This document shows positions 33,755-42,747 of a stretch of DNA of 64,000 nucleotides, one piece after another (within the stretch, counting starts at the first letter, position 1; each line of letters opens with the position of its first letter). The stretch lies in assembly GCA_030604825.1 (NCBI GenBank), contig JAUVVB010000011.1:1-64000 (forward strand). Reading direction: 5' to 3'. The position numbers were made by a program, and so were the translations under genes. Origin of the DNA: Chloroflexota bacterium (GTDB taxonomy: Bacteria; Chloroflexota; Dehalococcoidia; E44-bin15). The notes beneath the pieces were generated by a model. The model did not search any database, was not told where the DNA came from, and saw only the letters and a program-made list of their open reading frames with translations.

Positions 33755-34423
33755 CTATTTCCTTACCATCTCATATCTCAAGATATCCAGGAACCAGTAT
33801 CCCTCTCTCAGTTCCTGCCTGCTATCGGTTATCTCAATTCGCTTCTGGAAAAGGGGGCCATTGGTGACAAAGGTATGGTATTCGCCCTTCTCGCCACAGA
33901 TATGGATATCGAGCGCGCCAAGCTCTTTTATGAATCTACGGTTCACCTTCCGCCCCAGCCAATTTTGATCGAAGAACTCGGCCTTGGCGGTGACCACCAC
34001 CGCCTCAAAGCCGGCATCTACGAAGCTGGTGAGGACGCGCTCTGGCTCATCGCCCCAAAGGGGCATTATGGGTGTCACTCCCAGTTCGTCACAGACCCTC
34101 TCTATCCAGTCCCGGTGTTCCTGAAGGTCGATGTCCCCGAATACCACCCCGCCGACCCCCTTTTGCTTCAGTTCCGCCACGGCGTCTTTGAATCCCCCTT
34201 CGTAGCTATCCCAGGTAACCTCCCTTTGAACGATGGGTATTCCCATCGCCTCTGCCTGTGCCACCAGTAGCCTTTGGTCCAGGCCGTGGCTCATGCTTTT
34301 TCGAACATCTCGATTGATAAAATTCAAAAGAAAGCAGGCTTGGAAACCACTGAGCATTGCCCTATAGAGCGAAAAACAGCTCTCCTTTCCTCCGCTCCAG
34401 GAAATGGCAACCAGTGGCTTCAT
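33755..34423 (-). CDS. Dph6-like ATP pyrophosphatase (diphthine-ammonia-ligase family)
   Basis: A 222-residue PP-loop ATPase (ATP_bind_4 family). The ATP loop ISWSGGKES is at residues 7-15, with EVTWDSYEGGFKDAV and GDIDLQEHRDW matching the conserved core, and EYHTFV near the C-terminus. The eukaryotic and archaeal homologue amidates diphthine on EF2; bacteria lack diphthamide, so the bacterial role is open. ATG 34423 overlaps the upstream aminotransferase stop (ATGA). Confidence 0.85.
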   Translation of the reverse strand: MKPLVAISWSGGKESCFSLYRAMLSGFQACFLLNFINRDVRKSMSHGLDQRLLVAQAEAMGIPIVQREVTWDSYEGGFKDAVAELKQKGVGGVVFGDIDLQEHRDWIERVCDELGVTPIMPLWGDEPERVLTSFVDAGFEAVVVTAKAEFFDQNWLGRKVNRRFIKELGALDIHICGEKGEYHTFVTNGPLFQKRIEITDSRQELREGYWFLDILRYEMVRK

Positions 34424-35595
34424 CTGGCTTGATGCCTCTTGACGAACCTCGCCATCCTCTCCAGGGCCTCCTCGATCTCCACAAGCGAGGTGGCATAGCA
34501 GCAGCGGATATACCCCTCTCCGCACTGGCCGAAGGTAGAGCCGGGTACAACTGCCACCTTATCCTCCAGCAGCAGCCTCTCGGCGAACTCCTCCGATGAT
34601 AGCCCGGTGCCCTTTATCGAGGGGAAGGTGTAGAAGGCCCCCCTGGGCTCAAAGCAGGTGAGCCCGATATCGTTTAGCCCCTTAACCATGATGCGGCGTC
34701 GCTGGTCGTACTCCGCCACCATCTGCTCAACATCGGCATCGCCCGCCCTGAGCGCTTCCAGGGCCGCCATCTGTCCCATCGTCGGTGCGCACATCATGGT
34801 GTACTGGTGAATCTTCATCATCGCCTCGATGATCTCCTCCCTGGCCGCGGCGTAGCCGATCCTCCACCCGGTCATGGCATATGCCTTGGAGAAGCCACTG
34901 AGGAGGATGGTGCGCTCCTTCATCCCGGGCAGGGAGGCAAAGCAGGTATGCTCCACCCCATATACCAGTCGGTCATATACCTCGTCGGAGATCACCAGCA
35001 GGTTATGCCGCTGCGCCACCTGGGCTATCTTCACCAGTTCCTCCCTGTCCATCACCGCCCCGGTGGGGTTATTGGGGTAGCCGAGAAGGATGGCCTTTGT
35101 CTTTGGGGTTATCCTCTTCTCGATGTCCTGGGCTCTAACCCTGAAGTCGTTTTCGATATTGGTGGGCACGGGAACGAATACCCCTCCGGCAAGCACGGTG
35201 CAGGGTACATAGGAGACATAGCTGGGGTCGTGGATGATGACCTCGTCCCCGGGGTCCAGGACCGCCCTCAGCGCCAGGTCAATCCCCTCGCTGACGCCAA
35301 CGGTGATCAGCAGCTCACGGTGCGGGTCGTAGGAAATGCCATAGCGACCCGCAAGGTAGCTGGCAAGCTCCTCTCTGAGCTCCAGAAGCCCATAGTTTGA
35401 GGTGTAGGAGGTATATCCCCGCTCCAGGGAATATATCCCCGCCTCGCGGATGCGCCACGGGGTGACGAAGTCTGGCTCGCCAACCCCCAGAGAGATGACG
35501 CCCTCCATGGAGGCCAGGAGGTCAAAGAACCTCCTGATCCCCGATGGGGAGACCTCTCTAACCCGCCGTGAGATGGGACTTCCTTCTGGATTCAA
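34420..35595 (-). CDS. Class I/II PLP aminotransferase (aspartate/aromatic type)
   Basis: A 391-residue fold-type I aminotransferase. It has LGVGEPDF near residue 37, YPNNPTGA near residue 174, DEVYDRLVY, and the PLP lysine in SGFSKAYAMTGWRIGY near residue 237. It resembles the PatA/AspC group that uses aspartate, aromatic or branched-chain amino acids. Start is TTG with AGGAGG 7 bases upstream. It directly follows an Lrp/AsnC regulator, which often controls such genes in response to amino acids. Confidence 0.9.
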   Translation of the reverse strand: MNPEGSPISRRVREVSPSGIRRFFDLLASMEGVISLGVGEPDFVTPWRIREAGIYSLERGYTSYTSNYGLLELREELASYLAGRYGISYDPHRELLITVGVSEGIDLALRAVLDPGDEVIIHDPSYVSYVPCTVLAGGVFVPVPTNIENDFRVRAQDIEKRITPKTKAILLGYPNNPTGAVMDREELVKIAQVAQRHNLLVISDEVYDRLVYGVEHTCFASLPGMKERTILLSGFSKAYAMTGWRIGYAAAREEIIEAMMKIHQYTMMCAPTMGQMAALEALRAGDADVEQMVAEYDQRRRIMVKGLNDIGLTCFEPRGAFYTFPSIKGTGLSSEEFAERLLLEDKVAVVPGSTFGQCGEGYIRCCYATSLVEIEEALERMARFVKRHQAR

Positions 35596-35606
35596 TATGG
35601 AACCTC

Positions 35607-36086
35607 CTAAGGCATAAGTGGCACCCGCTTCGGTCGCTCCTCAACTCCAAGGATCTCTCCATCCTCCTTATATCGCTTGAGCAGGAAGTGGGTCACCGTC
35701 CCCTGAACCGATTCCAGGGGGGCGAGCTTCTGGGATACGAAGCCAGCGACCTCCTGCATGGTGCTGCCCACCACCAGCACCGCCAGGTCATAGGTGCCCG
35801 AGACCAGATAGACGGAGCGCGCTTCAGGGAAGCGGTAGATCCTCTCGGCGATGGCATCAAATCCCACATCCCGTTGCGGGACTACCTTGACCTCCACCAA
35901 AGCCCAGACCTGCTCCTCCCCCACCCTGTCCCAGTTGATCACCGTCTTATATTTCAGGATGGTGCGGTCGCCCTCCGCCTTCTTGATCGCCCTCTTTACC
36001 TGGGAAAGGGATTTGCCGGTCCTGGTGGCGATCTGCTGTGGGGTGGTTCGGGCGTCCCTCTCCAGGATTCTGAGAATCTCCTTCAT
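35607..36086 (-). CDS. Lrp/AsnC-family transcriptional regulator
   Basis: A 159-residue regulator: an N-terminal winged helix-turn-helix (residues 1-55, with TPQQIATRTGKS) and a C-terminal ligand-binding RAM domain (VYLVSGTYDLAVLV near residue 95). The aminotransferase gene begins 11 bases downstream, so it probably senses an amino acid and controls its own operon. Confidence 0.9.
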   Translation of the reverse strand: MKEILRILERDARTTPQQIATRTGKSLSQVKRAIKKAEGDRTILKYKTVINWDRVGEEQVWALVEVKVVPQRDVGFDAIAERIYRFPEARSVYLVSGTYDLAVLVVGSTMQEVAGFVSQKLAPLESVQGTVTHFLLKRYKEDGEILGVEERPKRVPLMP

Positions 36087-36096
36087 AGATACCCCC

Positions 36097-36336
36097 TTAT
36101 ACTATCTCGATAATAGACCACTCGTCCTGCCCCTCATGGTAGCAAAGTTCAAAGAGCCTGTCATCTTTGGTCTTCACCACGAAATGCTTTTCGCCCGGTT
36201 CCTGCCACTCTTTTTCGACCTCCTTTACTTCATACTTCTCATCCTGCCACACGAACGAGGCAGGACGGTCAGCGTAAACCCGACCGGAGTAGCAGGTGAC
36301 TTGGACTGGTTTATCGGACTCCATTTCAAAATACAA
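36097..36336 (-). CDS. Small conserved-looking protein, possibly DUF6504-like
   Basis: A 79-residue, charged, soluble protein with a beta-rich pattern (PASFVWQDEKYEVKEV, then FVVKTKDDRLFELCYH and a final hydrophobic strand). The pattern recalls the DUF6504 group of small bacterial proteins, which have no known function. The TTG start at 36336 is chosen because AAGGAGG lies 4 bases upstream; the ATG four codons later would be too far. Confidence 0.6.
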   Translation of the reverse strand: MYFEMESDKPVQVTCYSGRVYADRPASFVWQDEKYEVKEVEKEWQEPGEKHFVVKTKDDRLFELCYHEGQDEWSIIEIV

Positions 36337-36364
36337 ATAGCCTCCTTTTCACCGTCTTGAGCTA

Positions 36365-37435
36365 CTAAGTATTAAACCATCTAGAGTAGCTTTCATCTAC
36401 TGCATAGCCGTTATCCACTATTTGCACCACAAGACGAGTATGTTTATCCCATGGCATAGTGAGATACATCGTTACAGTCATGCCACAATCAGGCGCTAGG
36501 TCAAGGAGTGCGCTTTCTTCTGCATTCCAAAGCATACCGCCGCCAGCATCAAACCCCGCACGGATATAAACATCATATGCAGTTTCAGTTCCCCGATTCT
36601 CTACAGTCACGATGAGCTCCACATAGTTACCTTCAGTCGTTGCTTCCCAATCATGAGTTAGGATCGGCACTGGAACAATATCGTAAATATGAGCAGCTTC
36701 ACCTTGAAATTTCGGAGGAAGCTCACCAATTTGCCATCCCTGTCCTGTTGTTTCGAGATAGAAGTATTTCTTACCGTTATGTTCCCAGTAGGTTCCATCA
36801 ATTCCTTCTCCCCCTAATATTCCCACTGCCCAATGGCCAGGTAAAGATAACAAGACAACCCCATAGCCCATTTCATGCAAGATTGCAGCCATCAATATAG
36901 AAGTATCCTCGCAATCTCCTCCATTGTCTACCAATGTCTCGATGGGATACCTTGGGTATTCGTCGTAGGGTGTGGTAACGCTATCCGATGTGTATGGAAG
37001 GCTTTGCACAAAGGAGACAGCGAAGTTGACGGTCTCCCACTCATCAAAACCCTCACTTATGGCGGCTTCTTCTATCTCCTCGACCAACATCTCTAAGTGA
37101 GAATCATCTTCTGGATGCGTGACATAGACTGAGTAATCCTCGGTAGGCGGTCTCGGCATCTCCCTATAGTAATCGTATAACGCTCTTGGTAAGTTTAATG
37201 TCCATGTCCACTCAGTGCCAGCGTACCGCCAGTCATATTGCATCGTAATTATGTCTGAAGATTCAGGGGGCTCTTGAACTATTTTAACGGGTTTTGGTGT
37301 AGGCGTTGCTCCTGACCTGTCCAAGAATGCATCCCAGAAGTCCTCCCAATCCCCTCTGCATCCCGCGCAGGCGAATGTAGACACCAGCAAGATGCCCAAG
37401 ATCAAGATTGCCAGAATTCCTTTGGCTTTCGTCAT
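36365..37435 (-). CDS. Transglutaminase-like lipoprotein
   Basis: A 356-residue exported protein. The signal peptide ends in a Cys-rich lipobox region (STFACAGC, about residue 25), then a Thr/Pro linker. A transglutaminase/cysteine-peptidase-like core has Cys in NGGDCEDTS (about residue 172) and His in LPGHWAVGI (about residue 200). A C-terminal beta-rich module of CARDB type (VELIVTVENRGTETAYDV) follows. The core may cleave or crosslink envelope proteins. By eye it is less GC-rich than its neighbours and looks acquired. It lies 9 bases after gatA. Confidence 0.75.
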   Translation of the reverse strand: MTKAKGILAILILGILLVSTFACAGCRGDWEDFWDAFLDRSGATPTPKPVKIVQEPPESSDIITMQYDWRYAGTEWTWTLNLPRALYDYYREMPRPPTEDYSVYVTHPEDDSHLEMLVEEIEEAAISEGFDEWETVNFAVSFVQSLPYTSDSVTTPYDEYPRYPIETLVDNGGDCEDTSILMAAILHEMGYGVVLLSLPGHWAVGILGGEGIDGTYWEHNGKKYFYLETTGQGWQIGELPPKFQGEAAHIYDIVPVPILTHDWEATTEGNYVELIVTVENRGTETAYDVYIRAGFDAGGGMLWNAEESALLDLAPDCGMTVTMYLTMPWDKHTRLVVQIVDNGYAVDESYSRWFNT

Positions 37436-37444
37436 CCCTCGTCC

Positions 37445-38902
37445 CTAAATCTCTGGTCTCCTCTTTTGCCACCCCGTTGCCTGCTCGTAGGCGAAGCCAA
37501 TGCGGAGCAGCGTCTCCTCTGAAAAGGGCTTACCTATGATCTGCATCCCCACCGGAAGCCCGTCGGAAAAGCCGGCGGGGACGGAGAGGCCGGGGATGCC
37601 GGCGATGTTTATGGGCAGGGTGCACACATCGCTCAAATACATCTGAAGCGGGTCGTCCACCTTCTCCCCGATCTTGAAGGGGACGGTGGGCGAGGTGGGG
37701 GTGATCAGGGCATCGAAGCGCTCAAAGGCGTCCTCGAACTCCCTTCTGATCAGGGTGCGCACCTTGGAAGCCTTGAGGTAATAGGCATCGTAGTAGCCGG
37801 CGGACAGGGCATAGGCGCCCAGGATGATGCGCCGCTTCACCTCGGGGCCAAAGCCAAATTCTCTGGTCTTCTCCATGGCATCCCACATGCTCTCCGCCTC
37901 TTGATAGGAGAAGCCATATTTAACCCCATCGTAGCGGGCGAGGTTGGCCATTGCCTCCGAGGGGGCGATGATATAGTAGGCGGCCAGGGCGTATTTGGTA
38001 TGGGGCAGGGAGACCTCCCAGTCCACCTCCGCCCCCAGCTCCTCCAGCTTCCCGATGGCGGTGCGCATCACCACCTCCACCCCCTTTTCCATCCCCTCCA
38101 CGAAGTATTCTCTGGGAACGCCGAGGCGAAGTCCCCGAAGGTCGGGGACGAGGGATTTGGTATAGTCGGGAACGGGATAGTTCGCCGAGGTGGAGTCCCT
38201 GGGGTCGTAGCCGGCGATGATGTTCATCACCAGGGCCGAGTCGGTGACGTCCTTGGTCATGGAGCCGATCTGGTCCAGGGAGCTGGCGAAGGCCACCAGT
38301 CCGTAACGGCTCACCCTGCCGTAGGTGGGCTTGAAGCCAACGATGCTGCAGAATCCCGCTGGCTGGCGGATGCTGCCCCCGGTATCGGAGCCCAGGGCAT
38401 AGATGGCCTCGCCCACGGCCACTCCCACCGCTGAGCCTCCGCTGGAGCCACCGGGGACCCGATCCAGCCCCCAGGGGTTGTGGGTGGGGAAAAGGGCTGA
38501 GTTCTCCGTGGAGGAGCCCATGGCGAACTCATCCATATTCGCCTTCCCCACCATCACCAGCCCCGCCTCCTTCAGCCTTTCCACCACCATGGCATCGTAG
38601 GGGGGAACGAAATTATCCAGCATCCTCGAGGAGCAGGTGGTTCTTATCCCCTTGGTGCACATATTGTCCTTGATCAGTGCCGGAACGCCGGTTAGCGGGG
38701 TAAGATCGCCAGCTCGAATTCGCTCGTCTGCCTGCTCCGCCTGGTGGCGGGCCAGCCCCTCGGTCACCGTAACCAGGGCATGAACCTTTTCATCCACCTG
38801 GGCGATCCTTTCCAGGATGGCCTTGGTCAGCTCAACGGAGGAAAGCTCCCTATCCTTGAGGAGCTGGTGAGCCTGGTGAATGGTGAGGTGGTGAAGGTTC
38901 AT
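37445..38902 (-). CDS. gatA: Aspartyl/glutamyl-tRNA amidotransferase subunit A
   Basis: A 485-residue amidase-signature enzyme. The Ser-cisSer-Lys site is visible: Lys in IKDN near residue 77, GGSSGGSAVGVA near residue 150 and GSDTGGSIRQPA near residue 172. It releases ammonia from glutamine for conversion of mischarged Glu-tRNA(Gln)/Asp-tRNA(Asn). ATG 38902 has GGGAGGG 5 bases upstream and lies 12 bases after gatC. gatB, the kinase subunit, is not in this window. Confidence 0.95.
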   Translation of the reverse strand: MNLHHLTIHQAHQLLKDRELSSVELTKAILERIAQVDEKVHALVTVTEGLARHQAEQADERIRAGDLTPLTGVPALIKDNMCTKGIRTTCSSRMLDNFVPPYDAMVVERLKEAGLVMVGKANMDEFAMGSSTENSALFPTHNPWGLDRVPGGSSGGSAVGVAVGEAIYALGSDTGGSIRQPAGFCSIVGFKPTYGRVSRYGLVAFASSLDQIGSMTKDVTDSALVMNIIAGYDPRDSTSANYPVPDYTKSLVPDLRGLRLGVPREYFVEGMEKGVEVVMRTAIGKLEELGAEVDWEVSLPHTKYALAAYYIIAPSEAMANLARYDGVKYGFSYQEAESMWDAMEKTREFGFGPEVKRRIILGAYALSAGYYDAYYLKASKVRTLIRREFEDAFERFDALITPTSPTVPFKIGEKVDDPLQMYLSDVCTLPINIAGIPGLSVPAGFSDGLPVGMQIIGKPFSEETLLRIGFAYEQATGWQKRRPEI

Positions 38903-38913
38903 CTTCGCCCTCC

Positions 38914-39201
38914 CTACTCCAGCACCGCCCTCACCCTGAAGCATCCCTCCTCCTTGCGGGGGGCGTTTTCCAGTATCTCGCCCTGGGGGAAGGAGGGTGC
39001 TACCTCATCCTCGCCGAGCACGTTCTCCAGGGGGGTGGGGTAGGCGGTGGGGGGAACATCGCTGGTGTCAACCTGCTGTAGCACCTCAAAATTCTCCAGG
39101 ATATTGGAGAGCTGTCCCCTGAATTTCTCCATCTCCTCCGCGGAGAGCCCCAATCGGGCAAGGAGGGCGATATGATTTACTTCCTCACGACTTAGCTTCA
39201 T
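38914..39201 (-). CDS. gatC: Aspartyl/glutamyl-tRNA amidotransferase subunit C
   Basis: A 95-residue GatC: opening LSREEVNHIALLARLGLS, a helical middle and the extended tail with DVPPTAYP that wraps GatA and GatB in known structures. Normal length. First gene of the minus-strand unit, with its own promoter. Confidence 0.95.
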   Translation of the reverse strand: MKLSREEVNHIALLARLGLSAEEMEKFRGQLSNILENFEVLQQVDTSDVPPTAYPTPLENVLGEDEVAPSFPQGEILENAPRKEEGCFRVRAVLE

Positions 39202-39227
39202 CCTTCACCTTTCGAGCGCGATTGCCG

Positions 39228-39257
39228 ATTATAGCACCTAAATCCTAGCACAAGCAA
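39228..39257 (-). promoter_or_regulatory. Promoter of gatCA
   Basis: Minus strand TTGCTT (39257-39252), an 18-base spacer and a perfect TATAAT (39233-39228). Confidence 0.6.
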
Positions 39258-39270
39258 CCCAAAAAGGACA

Positions 39271-39299
39271 TTGCCACCCATCTCCAAAAGGGTTATAAT
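39271..39299 (+). promoter_or_regulatory. Promoter of the small gene and EF-G paralogue
   Basis: TTGCCA at 39271-39276, a 17-base spacer and a perfect TATAAT at 39294-39299. Divergent from the gatC promoter. Confidence 0.65.
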
Positions 39300-39342
39300 T
39301 TTTCAGTGCGGAAAGGGGAGATTATATGGAGGGGGTGAAAGA

Positions 39343-39570
39343 ATGGGCCAGAGGATATTCGAGATCGAACATCAGCCTGGAGAGCAGTTTGTGCTCCGCT
39401 TCAGGCCCTATGCCCTTTGCTGGCTGCCGGAGGAAACGAGGAGCCATATATTTGGGGCGCGAAAGGAGATGCTCCTTGCCCTGAGAAGCATCATCGATCG
39501 AGCCATCGAGCGGGTGGAGGAAAGGGAGAAGAGCGAGGCGAAGTCGAGGACCAATATCGAGATCGAGTGA
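39343..39570 (+). CDS. Small protein of unknown function preceding the EF-G paralogue
   Basis: A 75-residue soluble protein with a basic/acidic helical C-terminal half (LALRSIIDRAIERVEEREKSE, likely coiled coil). No family recognised. ATG 39343 is set by a strong GGAGGGGG 7 bases upstream and a good promoter 44 bases upstream. It lies 17 bases before the EF-G-like gene and is surely co-transcribed with it, which suggests a link with translation. Confidence 0.65.
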   Translation: MGQRIFEIEHQPGEQFVLRFRPYALCWLPEETRSHIFGARKEMLLALRSIIDRAIERVEEREKSEAKSRTNIEIE

Positions 39571-39587
39571 GAAAAGGGGGATGATCT

Positions 39588-41648
39588 ATGCAGCGCTATG
39601 GCGTGGAGCAGATCCGAAATGTCGTCCTGCTTTCCCATGGCGGCTCGGGGAAGACATCGCTCTCCGAGGCAATGCTGTTCGGTTCGGGGGCGATCACCCG
39701 CCTGGGCAGGGTGGACCATGGCAATACCACCTCGGACTATGATCCCGAGGAGATAAAGCGAAAGATCAGCATTTACCTCTCCCTCATTCCCGTTGAGTGG
39801 AAGGGGTTTAGGGTGAACATCATCGATACCCCGGGCTATGCCGACTTCCTCAGCGAGGTAAAGTCAGCGGTGCGCGTTGCCGATGGGGCCATCATCGTCG
39901 TTTGTGCTGCTTCCGGCGTTGAGGTGGGGACTGAGCTGGTGTGGAGATATGCCGAGGAACAAAAAATCCCCCGTCTTATCTTTATCAACAAGATGGATCG
40001 GGAAAATGCCGATTTCTTCAAGACCCTGGGGGAGCTTCAGGCCCATTTTGAGAAGAGATGCCTCCCCATAGGGCTTCCCATCGGGGCGGAGCGGGATTTT
40101 AAGGGCGTGGTCGATCTCACCCAGATGAAAGCCTATACCGGTACTCAGTGGCAAGAAGGGGAGATCCCCGAAGAGTTCAAGGGCCGGGCGGAGGAATTCA
40201 GGGAGAAGCTGGTGGAGGCGGTGGCCGAAACCGATGATGAGCTTATCGCCAAATATCTGGAGGGGGAGGAGCTCACCGCGGAGGAGATGTGGAGGGGGCT
40301 GAGGGCGGCCACCCTTGGCGGGCAGGCGGTGCCCATCTTGGTGGGCTCCGCCTTGGAGAACGTGGGCGCGGGGAGGCTGTTGGATGCCATGTGTGATTTC
40401 CTCCCCTCACCCCGGGATGGTGACCAGATCAAGGCCATAAATCGGGCAACCCGTGAGGAGGAAACAATCAACCCCGACCCCACTGCCCCCCTGTCTGCCG
40501 TGGTATTCAAGACCAGTGCCGACCCCTATGTGGGAAAGCTCACCTACCTCCGGGTGTACTCCGGCACCATTCACAGCGACTCCTCGGTGTGGAATAGCAC
40601 CAAAGATCGGGCGGAGAGGATCGGGCAGCTCTACGTCTTGAGGGGCAAATCTCAGGAGCCGGTGCCCCAGCTTATCGCTGGTGATATTGGGGCAGTGGCT
40701 AAGCTGGCCGAGACCTCCACCGGGGATACCCTCTGTCATCGAGACCATCCCCTGGTACTGCCCGCCATGGAGTTTCCTTCGCCTGTGCTCAGCGTTGCCG
40801 TTCACCCAAAGACCAAGGCAGACCTGGATAAGATGGGGACAGCACTGGCAAGGCTCACTGAAGAGGACCTCTCCCTTAAGGTCTACCGGGAGACAGATAC
40901 TATGGAGACCATCCTTTCCGGGATGGGGGAAGCTCAGCTTGAGGTGGCTGCTGAGAAGATGCAGCGCAAGTTCGGCGTCGATGTCAGGATGGAGGTTCCC
41001 AAGGTCCCCTATAAGGAGACCATCACTGTGGCGACGAAGGCGGAGTACAAGCATAAAAAGCAAACCGGGGGACATGGACAGTACGGGCATGTCTTCCTGT
41101 CGCTGGAGCCACTGCCCCGGGGACAGGGCTATGAGTTTGGCGATAGGGTGGTGGGCGGCGTGGTGCCCAAGAACTACATCCCGGCAGTGGAAAAGGGGGT
41201 GACGGAGGCCATAAACGAAGGGGTATTGGCCAGTTATCCCGTTGTCGATATAAAGGTAACCCTCTATGACGGCAGCTATCACTCCGTGGACTCCTCGGAC
41301 ATATCCTTCAAGATCGCCGGTGCCCACGCCTTGAGGAAGGGACTCTCGCAAGGGCAGCCTGTGCTCTTGGAACCGATAATGAACATGCGGATCACAGTGC
41401 CCGAGGGCTTTACCGGCGATGTCATTGGCGACCTCAACAGCAAGCGGGCCAGGGTGCAGGGGATGAACCCCCAAGATGGTTTGAACGTTATCGAGGCTCA
41501 GGCACCCATGGCTGAGGTGCTTCGCTACGCCATAGACCTGAGGTCGATGACCCAGGGCAGGGGAAGCTACCAGATGGAGTTCAGCCATTACGAGGAGGTG
41601 CCGCCCCATGTTGCCCAGAAGATCAGCGCTGAGAGGGGGAAGGCCTAG
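39588..41648 (+). CDS. EF-G-like GTPase (FusA2/type II)
   Basis: A 686-residue five-domain translational GTPase. G1 SHGGSGKTS at residues 17-25, G3 DTPGYADF near residue 80, G4 NKMD near residue 134, and C-terminal EF-G domains IV and V (GGHGQYGHVFL and the final EVPPHVAQKI). SHGGSGKTS and the lack of a switch I Thr context like the main EF-G's mark it as the divergent paralogue family, thought to act in recycling or stress rather than general translocation. A canonical fusA would lie elsewhere. Confidence 0.88.
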   Translation: MQRYGVEQIRNVVLLSHGGSGKTSLSEAMLFGSGAITRLGRVDHGNTTSDYDPEEIKRKISIYLSLIPVEWKGFRVNIIDTPGYADFLSEVKSAVRVADGAIIVVCAASGVEVGTELVWRYAEEQKIPRLIFINKMDRENADFFKTLGELQAHFEKRCLPIGLPIGAERDFKGVVDLTQMKAYTGTQWQEGEIPEEFKGRAEEFREKLVEAVAETDDELIAKYLEGEELTAEEMWRGLRAATLGGQAVPILVGSALENVGAGRLLDAMCDFLPSPRDGDQIKAINRATREEETINPDPTAPLSAVVFKTSADPYVGKLTYLRVYSGTIHSDSSVWNSTKDRAERIGQLYVLRGKSQEPVPQLIAGDIGAVAKLAETSTGDTLCHRDHPLVLPAMEFPSPVLSVAVHPKTKADLDKMGTALARLTEEDLSLKVYRETDTMETILSGMGEAQLEVAAEKMQRKFGVDVRMEVPKVPYKETITVATKAEYKHKKQTGGHGQYGHVFLSLEPLPRGQGYEFGDRVVGGVVPKNYIPAVEKGVTEAINEGVLASYPVVDIKVTLYDGSYHSVDSSDISFKIAGAHALRKGLSQGQPVLLEPIMNMRITVPEGFTGDVIGDLNSKRARVQGMNPQDGLNVIEAQAPMAEVLRYAIDLRSMTQGRGSYQMEFSHYEEVPPHVAQKISAERGKA

Positions 41649-41678
41649 CGATAGCTACCACCAACAGATGCAAAAGAA

Positions 41679-41703
41679 GAGGCTGCCCAACTTGGGCAGC
41701 CTC
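41679..41703. terminator. Bidirectional terminator hairpin
   Basis: Perfect 10-bp GC-rich stem (41679-41688 with 41694-41703) around AACTT, flanked by A-rich sequence on one side and T-rich on the other. It lies between the convergent EF-G-like and etfA genes and can serve both. Confidence 0.75.
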
Positions 41704-41725
41704 CTTGCATTTCTCCAAGGCCTCT

Positions 41726-42724
41726 TCAGCCAGAGACCAGCTTCTTTAGCTTCTCGGTGAAGGCGGGGAGTACCTTCTTGTAGTCCCCCACCACCCCGAA
41801 GCGAGCCTCCTTGAAGATGTTGGCCTCGGGGTCCTTGTTTATGGCAATGATGTTCTTGGCGCCCGAGCAGCCCGACATGTGCTGGCTGGAGCCAGATAAA
41901 GCAACGGCAATATACAGGGTGGGACCGACGATCTTTCCGGTGAGCCCGACCTGAAGGGAAGCTGGAACCCATCCATTATCGCAGGGTGGCCGGGTAGCCC
42001 CTACCGCCCCTCCCAGGACCTTGGCCAGCGCCTCCAGATCCTGGAAGGCCTCGGCGCTGCCCATCCCTCGACCGCCACAGATCACCACGTCGGCATCCTC
42101 GAGCTTGATCCCCACCACCTCCTCCTTCACCTTTTCCAAAACCTCTGTCCTGATCATTGAGGGGTCCAGCCCCGACTCGATGTTTATCACCTCGCCCTTG
42201 CGGGAATCGTCTCTGGGCAGGGGCTCCAGCGCCTTTGACCTCACGGTGGCCATCTGGGGGCGGGTCTCACAGCAATAAACCCCCCGGGCATTCCCCCCAT
42301 AGACCGGCCTCGTCCCCAGCAATAGCTTTGATTCGGGGTCGATGCTAAGCTCCACGCAGTCCATGGAGACCGCGGTATCCAGCCTGAAGGCCAGCCTGGG
42401 AGCAAGGTCGCGCCCTATGGCTGTCTGGCCCAAAAGCAGGATGTTGGGTGAAACCTGCTTAACCACCTTTTCCATCACCGCCACATAGCTATCGGTCCTA
42501 TAATTGGCAAGCAGCGGGTCATCAATCACATACACCTTTTCTGCGCCAAAGGCGATGGCCTCCTGGGCAAGTTCCGCGATGCCGCTACCCATCAAAACGG
42601 CAGAGAGCTCCTCCCCCAGGGCATCGGCCAGTGCCCGTCCACCGCCAAGTAACTCCATGGTAATGGGGGCGAGCTTCCCTTCCACCACCTCGCCAACTAC
42701 CATTACCCCTTTGTTTTCCGCCAT
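41726..42724 (-). CDS. etfA: Electron transfer flavoprotein alpha subunit
   Basis: A 332-residue ETF alpha chain. It carries the C-terminal FAD-binding domain with ICGGRGMGS near residue 216, VGATRPPCDNGW and the VGLTGKIV, ALSGSSQHMSG and AINKDPEA motifs. With EtfB it accepts electrons from acyl-CoA dehydrogenases or, in bifurcating forms, drives ferredoxin reduction. It lies 23 bases after etfB. A terminator follows. Confidence 0.95.
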   Translation of the reverse strand: MAENKGVMVVGEVVEGKLAPITMELLGGGRALADALGEELSAVLMGSGIAELAQEAIAFGAEKVYVIDDPLLANYRTDSYVAVMEKVVKQVSPNILLLGQTAIGRDLAPRLAFRLDTAVSMDCVELSIDPESKLLLGTRPVYGGNARGVYCCETRPQMATVRSKALEPLPRDDSRKGEVINIESGLDPSMIRTEVLEKVKEEVVGIKLEDADVVICGGRGMGSAEAFQDLEALAKVLGGAVGATRPPCDNGWVPASLQVGLTGKIVGPTLYIAVALSGSSQHMSGCSGAKNIIAINKDPEANIFKEARFGVVGDYKKVLPAFTEKLKKLVSG

Positions 42725-42747
42725 CGGTTACCTCCTTATAAGCCTGG

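Noticed and set aside
40407-41609. 400-codon minus-strand frame opposite the EF-G paralogue
   Set aside because: Antisense shadow of a conserved GTPase; composition is unlike a real protein and no promoter or Shine-Dalgarno is seen.
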